IMG/VR virus record: IMGVR_UViG_3300010399_000034
Coordinates: 22,807-86,806 of that record
From: a virus
Direction: 5' to 3' (one strand)
DNA: 64,000 nucleotides
The notes below the pieces were generated by a model that saw nothing but the letters and a program-made list of their open reading frames with translations, did not search any database and was not told the DNA's origin. This document shows, in pieces, positions 57,613 to 64,000 of this stretch; positions within the stretch are counted from its first letter, which is position 1; every line of letters starts with the position of its first letter. The position numbers and the translations under genes were made by a program.

Positions 57613-57907
57613 GTTCCCATGCTCCTAGAAGGAAGTCCGGCGCGAACGCGCGGACGACAGCGATCAGCCCCATCACGGCGAGCCCGCACCAACCAGGCGC
57701 GTGACACCATGCAGGATGAAGAAGGAACCACGCGATGCCGCCGACCCAGAAGCCGGTGCACGACGCGCAGTAGACGAAGACCTCGAGCATCGCATGCAAC
57801 GATGCGAGCCAGATGCGAATCGGCGCGAAGACGAACGAGTCGACGAGCACGTAGATCGCACCGAAGACGATCAGGAAGAAGACGACGATGTCGATGGCCG
57901 AGCTCAA
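57458..57907 (-). CDS. DUF1360-like membrane protein
   Basis: 149 residues, TTG start in a TTGA overlap. IVVFFLIVFGAIYVLV, then APIRIWLASLHAMLEVFVYC and ASCTGFWVGGIAWFLL, the FWVG pattern of DUF1360. The C-terminus is acidic because it is translated from the same bases as the acidic N-terminus of the next gene, in another frame. Confidence 0.6.
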   Translation of the reverse strand: MSSAIDIVVFFLIVFGAIYVLVDSFVFAPIRIWLASLHAMLEVFVYCASCTGFWVGGIAWFLLHPAWCHAPGWCGLAVMGLIAVVRAFAPDFLLGAWEREHEVVAERRAAGLGGRRSSAGGSEESAVDSAVADDADAKQDEDGADDRLR

Positions 57908-58242
57908 TCGTCCGTCTCCTTGAAAGCGTCGTCCGGGATGATGAGCGGCATGACCGCTTCTTCCGAGAGGAAGTCGACGGTGACGGCGGTTCCGTGTCGA
58001 GCGGAGAGCAGGCCCTCGATGACCGGCACGACCGCCTCGAAGTCGACAGGTCCCTGTTGCATTGCTTGGCTGATTGTCGACTGCACGATGGCCTGATCGG
58101 CGATGGCGAACTCGAGCGGCTCTCCATCGGCCTCGAGCATGAAGTAGATGAGCGTGCAGTCGTGCTCCGCCTTGTTCTTCGGATTGCAATCGACCGCTTC
58201 GATCTCCGCTTCGATCGTCGGAAGATCTTCGTCCTTGATCAT
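57904..58242 (-). CDS. Hypothetical protein, 112 residues
   Basis: Start at ATG 58242. EIEAVDCNPKNKAEHDCTLI and LEFAIADQAIVQST; a small beta/alpha protein. Function unknown. Confidence 0.5.
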   Translation of the reverse strand: MIKDEDLPTIEAEIEAVDCNPKNKAEHDCTLIYFMLEADGEPLEFAIADQAIVQSTISQAMQQGPVDFEAVVPVIEGLLSARHGTAVTVDFLSEEAVMPLIIPDDAFKETDD

Positions 58243-58246
58243 CGGA

Positions 58247-58441
58247 TCAATCCTCGTCGTCTTCGACAACACGAACCTTCGCAGGCTTCGCACACTGTGA
58301 GAGCAGCGTGTTGAGTTGATCGATCGTTAGCTCGTCTCGCGACTCGAGAATGAACTGATGGATGTCATCGGGATCGCCGCCCTCGACCCAGAGCTCGAGG
58401 AGCTGTTCGTCGTACTTGCCGCCACCGTTTGCTTTCACCAT
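58247..58441 (-). CDS. Hypothetical protein, 64 residues
   Basis: MVKANGGGKYDEQLLELWVE and a C-terminal acidic end (VVEDDED). Function unknown. Confidence 0.45.
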   Translation of the reverse strand: MVKANGGGKYDEQLLELWVEGGDPDDIHQFILESRDELTIDQLNTLLSQCAKPAKVRVVEDDED

Positions 58442-58448
58442 CACGCCC

Positions 58449-58832
58449 TCACTTCGGGTTGTAGTGGCTGCATGCCAGACTGTTCGGCCCAACAGCGAGC
58501 GACTCGTCCTCGGCGCAGCGACCCATATTCTCCGGACGATCGCCGATGTACTTCGGGTTCCACTGATACTCGTGGATCAGCTTCGCCATGAAGCGTCCTG
58601 CGATCTGTCGGAAGTGGTTGTTGCGGAAGTGCTTACAACTACCGCACGTCCGCACCTGCGCTCGTGTGAACTGCTCGACCTGCTTGAGCGTCGGCTTCTG
58701 GATCATGCGCTGTTGACCCACGCCTTCACCGGCGCCGTTCTGCCACTGGAGAGGAAGCCCCGCAGCCTGCCCGGCGTTGTCACGCGCGACCGCATCTTCC
58801 TCGTCGACCACATCCCGGTCTTTGTCAGCCAT
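58449..58832 (-). CDS. Zinc-finger protein (CGSCKHF), paralogue of 58983-59426
   Basis: 127 residues. CGSCKHF and LACSHYN with EYQWNPKYIGDRPENMGRC between them. The CGxCKHF pattern recurs in the gene at 58983-59426, indicating duplication. Function unknown. Confidence 0.55.
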   Translation of the reverse strand: MADKDRDVVDEEDAVARDNAGQAAGLPLQWQNGAGEGVGQQRMIQKPTLKQVEQFTRAQVRTCGSCKHFRNNHFRQIAGRFMAKLIHEYQWNPKYIGDRPENMGRCAEDESLAVGPNSLACSHYNPK

Positions 58833-58983
58833 CGTCTTCTACCTGCCGCTTGAAGATCAGACGGAAGTCTTCGTTGTCATCAGGCACGACGGCAACGAGT
58901 TCCCACCCGTCCTCGCCGTACTTGTTCAGGAGACCGCCCCACCAGTTCGCCTGCTTCGCGAAGTCCTCGGCGTACTCCCACAT
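58825..58983 (-). CDS. DUF4177-like protein
   Basis: 52 residues. MWEYAEDFAKQANWWGGLLN, KYGEDGWELVAVV and LIFKRQ match the short DUF4177 pattern. Function unknown. Confidence 0.6.
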   Translation of the reverse strand: MWEYAEDFAKQANWWGGLLNKYGEDGWELVAVVPDDNEDFRLIFKRQVEDDG

Positions 58984-59426
58984 CACGTCCAATCCTCGCA
59001 GGGCTTGTCCGTCGGCCGGGGCATCGGAGGCTGCTCCTCGAACGCCCAGATCCCCGACGCGCCTCCGCCGATGTGCTTCAGGCACCCGCCGTAGTCCTCC
59101 CATTTGCGGGCAAGAGACGGCCGGAGCTCCCGTGCCGCGGACGATCCGTGCGCCGTCGCCGGGTTGTCGTGTCCGGCGATCCCCATCTGCGTCGGCTCGA
59201 GGTGCATCGTCGCCTTGGCAAAGGACGGGTTGATCCGCATCGCCTCGTTCCAGAGGCCTTTGCTGAAGTGCTTGCAGAGCCCGCAGCGCTTCGGGACGAG
59301 GCCCTGCTCTGCGGCAAGACGCTCCAAGCGTGGGTCTTCTATGACCTTTTGGCCTACGACAGGGAGTCTGACCACGGACTCCGCCGTACGGCGCACTCCG
59401 GAGCGGAGGCGATCGAGGATGCTCAC
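58983..59426 (-). CDS. Zinc-finger protein (CGLCKHF), paralogue of 58449-58832
   Basis: 147 residues; GTG 5 bases after AAGGAGAT. CGLCKHFSKGLWNEAMRI and CLKHIGGGASG; the Cys/His pattern resembles the neighbour. The last gene transcribed before the origin-like region. Function unknown. Confidence 0.55.
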   Translation of the reverse strand: MSILDRLRSGVRRTAESVVRLPVVGQKVIEDPRLERLAAEQGLVPKRCGLCKHFSKGLWNEAMRINPSFAKATMHLEPTQMGIAGHDNPATAHGSSAARELRPSLARKWEDYGGCLKHIGGGASGIWAFEEQPPMPRPTDKPCEDWT

Positions 59427-59721
59427 AGCGTATCTCCTTGAGACATTCGGACAACCGAGATGAGGCGCCGCCATGTGCGCCGAGACTTCCTTTCGCTGTA
59501 CTACAACCTTTGCACACAGATGGGAATGTACGTTTTGCACCTACATGTCCGACACGGCGGGCGCGTGGGTACGCTCGGTCCTCGATGGCTACGTGCGAAC
59601 ACGTCGATCCGTGGACGCGAGAAGCGCGCAGCGTGCCGCTTAGGAAGAAGTCGAGCGCGCATAGGGCGGAAGTCGCTACGCGCGACTGCTTCTTACGCGC
59701 GCGTGACTAATAGCCACGTAC

Positions 59722-59759
59722 GCTAAGCGTTCGCTAATGCGCAGCTAAGGTTCGGCTAA
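59722..59759 (+). repeat. Four GCTAA motifs at 11-bp spacing
   Basis: GCTAA at 59722-59726, 59733-59737, 59744-59748 and 59755-59759, in helical phase, followed by the palindrome GGCTATTAGCC at 59767-59777. Likely bound cooperatively by an initiator. Confidence 0.75.
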
Positions 59760-60110
59760 GGCGTATGGCTATTAGCCTCACGTAGTCTTACGCGTAATAA
59801 GAGGCGAGACTGTTAGCCACACTTACGCTAACGCGTCGCAATAGGACGCGTTGGCGGCGCTTGGCGAGGGTCACTGCGTCCAATGAAGGCCTCGTGCTCG
59901 CAGTATACGCCTTCAGGAGGCACGTTTGGCCGCCAGGCGGATGAAGACAGCGGGGCGAGGTGCGGAGGCTCAAATACGCCGTTGTACGAGGTAATGCACG
60001 AGAAAATAACGAGCGCTAAAAGCTGAGTGGTTTCATATATATACATATGTAAGAAATCTTTTTTTCTTATATATCTTATTCTCTTGCCACCCCCCTCGCC
60101 GGACCCGAGT

Positions 60111-60169
60111 GAGACTGTTAGCCACAGTGGTCTTCTTATTTAGCGAGGTGGTCTTCTTATTTTAGCGAG
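60111..60169 (+). repeat. Composite direct repeats
   Basis: GAGACTGTTAGCCACA (60111-60126; also 59806-59821) runs directly into two near-identical GTGGTCTTCTTATTTAGCGAG units (60127-60147, 60148-60169). All contain TTAGC. Confidence 0.75.
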
Positions 60170-60354
60170 CTCGCTAACCCCTCCCCGGGGGATCCCCCAC
60201 CCTCGACCACGAAATAATGAAACAATACCTAACTAGTTGATATCGTTGGCGAAATCGATTTCTCGTCGCGTCGAAAAAATGCTAAACAACACGAGACAAA
60301 TGCCTCGCGCTAATAAGGAAGAACAGCAGAAGAACAGCGGAGCGCTAAATAACG

Positions 60355-61704
60355 CTAGTTAGGCTTGTTCTTCTTCGCTTCGAGGATGAACCACGCTTCC
60401 ATGCTGAACACGGTCTTGCGTGGACGTCCGGGCCGACCTGTAGAGGCCGTCTCTTCTACCGCAGCGCCAAGATCGACGAGTGTTGCTACGAGCTCGTCGA
60501 TCTCACCGCGGCCCAGGTTCCCCGAGAAAACCCGATGGATCTGGCTGCGCGTGCAGCCGAGGAGGCCCGCGGCTTTCACCGCTTCGATTGCGCGTGCGAC
60601 CTTCTCACTTTGCTGCATGTGTGGGAGCCCGAGCTGAACCCCGAGCGCTGTACCGCGGTAGAAGCAGCGTGTGACGAGGTTCGCCGCACGGATCACGTCG
60701 TTGACCGTCACGTAGACGTATGGCGGCGCTTGCGCATCATTTGGGTCGTCCACGAGGAACGAGCCGCGACTCGCGGCGTAGATCGCTGCGATATGCTGCG
60801 CGTGCTCGGGGGCGCGGAGTGCGAGTCCCGCTTCAACGTCTTCCTTCGCGATACGGCCACGCAGGAGCTCGAAGAAGACGTTGTCGAGCCAGTACGTCGC
60901 CTCTGGCGCGAACTCGACGATCGGACGCATGCCACGAAGGCGTGCCGCTTCGAGCAGCCCGAACCAGTTGTCCCAAGTCCATAGGACGCGCGCGAGGCCG
61001 AGGTCATCCTTCAGCCTGCGAGGCTGAAGATCGCCCGGGCTGATCTGTTCGTGAAGCCAAAGGAAGCGGACGAACAAGCCGCCCTCGAGAATCTCTGGCT
61101 TGATCACGCGCTCGAACGCCCGCGGCGTCGTCGTCACGACGGCAGAGAAGGCGGGGTTCTTGATCTGCGCCTGCGAGTTGCTCTGCCCGATCTCAGCAGC
61201 CTTCTGGAGATAGCGAAGGTTCCGCGTGTAGTCGCGCCCGTCGTAGATCTCGTTCAGCGGCTCGACGACGTCATCGAGACGGACGACCTTCGAGAACTCG
61301 TTGTGGTAGAGGATCCCCGCGGTACGCCCGCGCTCGTCCGTCAACGTCGAGATCGCATGAATGACGCCGGGGAGTGATCCTTCGAGGCTCACCCACGGCT
61401 TAGGCTGCGCGCCGTCGCGGAAGCGGTCCTTGTAGAACGCCTCGGAGAACTTGCGGACCGCCCCGAGCGTACTCGTCTTGCCGACCGAGCTCGGTGCGAC
61501 AACGCCGAACCAGACGCGCGGTGAGCCGAACGTGTCACCGAGCGTCACTCCGCGCCGACAGAGCTCGTAGCCTGCGAGCGGGAGGATCGCTGCGAGGTGC
61601 ATCGTCGGGGGCGCATGCGAGAGCGGCGCCGCCCATTCGACGTATTCTCGGATTGGCCCGCTCTCCGGCAGGCAGTTTCGAAGCTCGTCAGTAAGCTTCG
61701 CCAC
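60355..61704 (-). CDS. DUF3987-like ATPase/helicase
   Basis: 449 residues; GTG after AAGGGTGGATCC. PSSVGKTSTLGAVRKF is a Walker A; ILYHNEFSKVVRLDDV and AVVTTTPRAFERVI lie in the ATPase core, as in DUF3987 replication-linked proteins. The C-terminus has a winged helix (ARAIEAVKAAGLLGCTRSQI). Location beside the origin-like region suggests a replication initiator or helicase. Confidence 0.72.
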   Translation of the reverse strand: MAKLTDELRNCLPESGPIREYVEWAAPLSHAPPTMHLAAILPLAGYELCRRGVTLGDTFGSPRVWFGVVAPSSVGKTSTLGAVRKFSEAFYKDRFRDGAQPKPWVSLEGSLPGVIHAISTLTDERGRTAGILYHNEFSKVVRLDDVVEPLNEIYDGRDYTRNLRYLQKAAEIGQSNSQAQIKNPAFSAVVTTTPRAFERVIKPEILEGGLFVRFLWLHEQISPGDLQPRRLKDDLGLARVLWTWDNWFGLLEAARLRGMRPIVEFAPEATYWLDNVFFELLRGRIAKEDVEAGLALRAPEHAQHIAAIYAASRGSFLVDDPNDAQAPPYVYVTVNDVIRAANLVTRCFYRGTALGVQLGLPHMQQSEKVARAIEAVKAAGLLGCTRSQIHRVFSGNLGRGEIDELVATLVDLGAAVEETASTGRPGRPRKTVFSMEAWFILEAKKNKPN

Positions 61705-61802
61705 GGATCCACCCTTGACGATCCATCAGCCGACCTACCTTCCCAACCGAAGACCGTTCTACGACTACACGGCAGCTTTCGCAAGGAAGACCGTCAGGCG
61801 AA

Positions 61803-61844
61803 TCAGCCGTTGCTGATCGTGTGCGCGTGTGGTACGTCTCTCAC
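61803..61844 (-). CDS. Possible 13-residue leader peptide
   Basis: GTG with AAGAAGGGTG about 7 bases upstream encodes MRDVPHAHTISNG. It lies 100 bases upstream of the DUF3987-like gene; several AAGGGTG-like sites occur here. Could be a leader; expression is unproved. Confidence 0.25.
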   Translation of the reverse strand: MRDVPHAHTISNG

Positions 61845-61902
61845 TGATCCGCACCCTTCTTTCAGCCAGGGCCGCCTTCCAACCAACCAAAGGCCCGATT
61901 CT

Positions 61903-61942
61903 GAACGCCGCGTCGGCCACCCTTCGACGCGGCGTTCCTTTT
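61903..61942. terminator. Strong hairpin with CTTTT tail
   Basis: GAACGCCGCGTC (61903-61914) and GACGCGGCGTTC (61926-61937) make a perfect 12-bp stem followed by CTTTT on the + strand. It lies between divergent genes, so either an untranslated + transcript ends here or it blocks read-through. Confidence 0.65.
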
Positions 61943-62024
61943 GGTTGTCTCCGAGCTCGACTGGGAGTACTGTGCGCCTAGGTGGTGTGTCCTCGGCCTG
62001 CCCTAAGCCAAGGCGGAGGCCGCG

Positions 62025-62663
62025 GTGTCCGATCTGGGTCGACTTCGTTCGATGGCTCGCGGGAGCCAGGGACGATCGCAGACGTGGGAGACTGGCGACA
62101 GCCTGGTCAACCACATCGAGCTGATCCGTCGGCAGGTCGAGATCTCGATGGCCGATCCGGAGACGCGTTCGCTCGCAGTAGCGATCGTCTCGGGTGCGTT
62201 CGATCGCGTGCAGGTCGGGCCAGGTTCGTTCGTCCCGGGCGTTCCGTACCACGGTCGTTATTACCGCGGCGCAGCGGACTGGGCGTCGGCGCAGACGCTC
62301 TGTGAGCAGCGCGACGACATGTGCGAGCTGACGCAGCTCTGGAACTTCGGCGTGCTCAACGTGCGTTACCTTCAGGACGCTGCGGGCGAGGACACCTACC
62401 AGACGCTTCGCGCGACGCTCGAGGCGGGCGGCGGGGACTGCGACGACTTCTGCATCCTCTTCGGGTCGCTCGCAGGCGCGATCGGCTATCGATCGATCGC
62501 GCGCGTCATCTCGGTACACGGGGACACGTGGGATCACATCTATCCCGTGATCAAGACGCGTCGCGGCGGCTGGGTCGCGCTTGATGCGACCGAGAAGGGC
62601 AAGCGAGCAGGCTGGGAGTTCTCCTCGCCCGCAGCGCGGCAAGACTTCTGGTTGGTGAAGTGA
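62025..62663 (+). CDS. Transglutaminase-like cysteine protease
   Basis: 212 residues, GTG start with GGCGGAGG upstream. Cys in GGGDCDDFC, His in DTWDHIYPV and Asp in WVALDAT form the transglutaminase-type triad. This fold occurs beside virion genes in some phages of related hosts and may process structural proteins. First gene of the rightward run. Confidence 0.78.
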   Translation: MSDLGRLRSMARGSQGRSQTWETGDSLVNHIELIRRQVEISMADPETRSLAVAIVSGAFDRVQVGPGSFVPGVPYHGRYYRGAADWASAQTLCEQRDDMCELTQLWNFGVLNVRYLQDAAGEDTYQTLRATLEAGGGDCDDFCILFGSLAGAIGYRSIARVISVHGDTWDHIYPVIKTRRGGWVALDATEKGKRAGWEFSSPAARQDFWLVK

Positions 62664-62806
62664 TGGACCAAGACGAGGCCACGCTTCACAACGCGACGCT
62701 CTTCATCAACGTGATGAAGGTGGGCTCGATCGTTTCGCTCGTCGGGGTCGGTGCGTGGTTGATGTGGGCTTGGGATCCGGGCCCGATGCGAAAGAAGAGG
62801 CGCTGA
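62663..62806 (+). CDS. 47-residue single-span membrane protein
   Basis: TGATG-coupled at both ends. MDQDEATLHNATLFINVMKV, one span (GSIVSLVGVGAWLMWAW) and a basic end (MRKKRR). Design matches the peptide at 24405-24545. Function unknown. Confidence 0.6.
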   Translation: MDQDEATLHNATLFINVMKVGSIVSLVGVGAWLMWAWDPGPMRKKRR

Positions 62807-63450
62807 TGTTCGGACACAGCATGTTCATGCGACGGCGCACCTTCGCGCCTGGTCCGTACGGGACGCCGATTCAGGTGCCCGTGCAGTTCCGTACGTTGCC
62901 GTGGATTCTCGGAGCGCGTACGCACGCGTTCCCGAAGCAGGACCGCGTCTCGTTCGACAACGCTCTCGCGAACCCTGCACCGAACAGCGGGAACGGGATC
63001 TCGCACGGCACGTACTTCCTTTCGTCGTGCTGGCACCCGTACTCCGATCCCATGACGGGCATGCGCGCTCTCTCGGAGGGACAGAAGCAGTTCCGCGACA
63101 TCCAGGAGCGCGCTGCGTACAAGCACGCCGCCGGGATGCCGCTCAACGAGACCGAGGCGCGGACGATCCTTCCGATCAACACGCCGCTCACGCCGAACTG
63201 GCCTGCGATCCATCGCGCTGAAGCGCATGGTGCAGGACAGCAGACTTTCGACGCTCGGCAGATCGCGTACTACCCGAAGGGCAACGGCATGCCTGCTGCG
63301 GTCTACCGCGTCGCGCAGGCGCTTCAAGATCCATTCGCACAAGCGGATCCCCGGCAGATCGTCTCGCGCTCGCGCAATGCCGCGGACGTGATGGGCCGGC
63401 AGGTTCAGCAGGTCATGCGCGTTCGGCCCACGAAGATGAGCCACAGGTGA
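62806..63450 (+). CDS. Hypothetical protein, 214 residues, possible virion protein
   Basis: TGATG-coupled. MFGHSMFMRRRTFAPGPYGT and GISHGTYFLSSCWHPYSDPM; no known domain. The rightward position among transglutaminase and unknown genes suggests a virion component, but this is unproved. Confidence 0.5.
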   Translation: MFGHSMFMRRRTFAPGPYGTPIQVPVQFRTLPWILGARTHAFPKQDRVSFDNALANPAPNSGNGISHGTYFLSSCWHPYSDPMTGMRALSEGQKQFRDIQERAAYKHAAGMPLNETEARTILPINTPLTPNWPAIHRAEAHGAGQQTFDARQIAYYPKGNGMPAAVYRVAQALQDPFAQADPRQIVSRSRNAADVMGRQVQQVMRVRPTKMSHR

Positions 63451-63451
63451 A

Positions 63452-64000
63452 ATGATGTACGGCTGGTCCGACTACGGCTTCTACGGGGACGTCACGTTCC
63501 CTCGGCAGAATCGATTCAAGGCGTACGACCGGAGCAACAACGGCCTCGGTGGTGTGCGTCCTGTTTTGAGCGGCAGTGGCTATCGCGCTGCGCTCGGCAA
63601 GGTGGTGAGACCCGGTATGGCCTCCGCACGACAGCTCGACTACAACATGTTCGCTCGCATGGGGATTCGTCCGGCCGGGATCGGCGGTGGCGGACTCGGT
63701 GCGACCGATCGAGAGATCTGCTCGATCCTCACTTCCACGGCGGGCGCGCTCACGAGCGGCGTGACGCAGGCCGCACTCGGCGCGCGTCCTACGCAGCGCG
63801 CAGGCGAGACGAACAGCGCATTCAACCGTCGTCTGACCGACTGGGAGACGCAGACGCGCGTCGGCTCGACGGCGGGTACGTCGCTCACGACCGCATCGCG
63901 CCTCTGCGACCTGATCGATCAAGCGGACACCTCGCAGGGCAGCAACCCGTCGGTCCAGGGCGGTCCGTCGGCGTGGGAGCTCGCGGCGGCGCGCTCCGAG
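63452..64000 (+). CDS. Hypothetical protein, 3' partial
   Basis: Begins ATGATG at 63452 and stays open to the window end (183 residues). Gly/Ala/Arg-rich with MASARQLDYNMFARMGIRPA and EICSILTSTAGALTSGVTQA. Likely a virion or virion-assembly protein; function unknown. Confidence 0.5.
   Translation, partial: MMYGWSDYGFYGDVTFPRQNRFKAYDRSNNGLGGVRPVLSGSGYRAALGKVVRPGMASARQLDYNMFARMGIRPAGIGGGGLGATDREICSILTSTAGALTSGVTQAALGARPTQRAGETNSAFNRRLTDWETQTRVGSTAGTSLTTASRLCDLIDQADTSQGSNPSVQGGPSAWELAAARSE

Larger units (their letters stand above)
59427..60354. other. Non-coding region, probable replication origin
   Basis: 928 bp without a gene. GCTAA occurs at 59722, 59733, 59744 and 59755, exactly 11 bp apart, with further GCTAA or TTAGC at 59813, 59827, 60015, 60118, 60140, 60162, 60173, 60281, 60309 and 60344. 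A 16-bp repeat GAGACTGTTAGCCACA lies at 59806-59821 and 60111-60126, and a tandem GTGGTCTTCTTATTTTAGCGAG unit at 60127-60147 and 60148-60169. An A/T-rich tract covers about 60031-60084. The DUF3987-like gene ends at its right border. These are features of an iteron-type origin. Confidence 0.7.

Noticed and set aside
57205-58314. 369-residue + strand frame
   Set aside because: Antisense of the 741-residue, DUF1360-like and small genes; Arg-rich composition without motifs.
1-64000. CRISPR array, insertion sequence or transposase
   Set aside because: No regular spacer-repeat pattern and no DDE or HUH transposase motif was seen; the only recombinase is the tyrosine integrase.

Overview
The window is best read as part of a large double-stranded DNA phage genome, or a closely related phage-like replicon. 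About 130 tightly packed genes lie in long unidirectional runs. Most neighbours are joined by 1-4 base stop/start overlaps (ATGA, GTGA, TGATG). There is a full phage replication kit: a family A DNA polymerase, a family 4 uracil-DNA glycosylase (UDG), a Sak4-like ATPase, an SSB-like protein, a Cas4-like nuclease, a DnaQ-like exonuclease, a SNF2 helicase and a DUF3987-like ATPase. There are no ribosomal or central-metabolism genes. No terminase, portal, capsid or tail gene is recognisable; these presumably lie beyond the edges. The host is probably a GC-rich member of the Myxococcota. This is inferred from lipoproteins rich in Asp-Ala-Gly, a myxobacterial-type SspB-like adaptor and a STAS/SEC14-like domain.

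Layout. (1) 1-8.3 kb, + strand: a tailoring island with a partial glycosyltransferase-like gene, four class I SAM methyltransferases, a radical SAM enzyme with extra C-terminal cysteines, UDP-GlcNAc 2-epimerase and small unknowns. (2) 8.3-19.4 kb, - strand: many small proteins, several of them zinc ribbons, plus a ParB-like protein, a DUF6283-like protein and a tyrosine integrase. (3) 19.4-19.7 kb: a divergent control region with three inverted repeats. (4) 19.7-25.06 kb, + strand: small accessory genes, then an M23 endopeptidase and a one-helix membrane peptide. (5) 25.05-61.7 kb, - strand. Read in transcription order this holds the DUF3987-like ATPase, a 0.9 kb non-coding region that looks like a replication origin, small genes, a 741-residue coiled-coil protein, the SNF2 helicase with an intein, two glycosyltransferases, a Dam-type methylase, the nuclease/recombination/SSB/GroES group, UDG-exonuclease and polymerase with an intein, then MazG, SspB-like, lipoprotein, macrodomain, cytochrome c and cell-wall genes. 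(6) 62.0 kb to the end, + strand: a transglutaminase-like protease and probable virion or virion-assembly proteins.

Most notable observations: a repeated structured element with compensatory base changes sits between genes at five places; the SNF2 helicase intein has the Trp-Cys-Thr signature of class 3 inteins and starts with Gln; the polymerase exonuclease domain is split across two overlapping genes; a di-haem cytochrome c lipoprotein sits in a phage gene run; and GCTAA motifs repeat at exactly 11 bp in the putative origin. Gene functions are from motif reading only; no database search was run.
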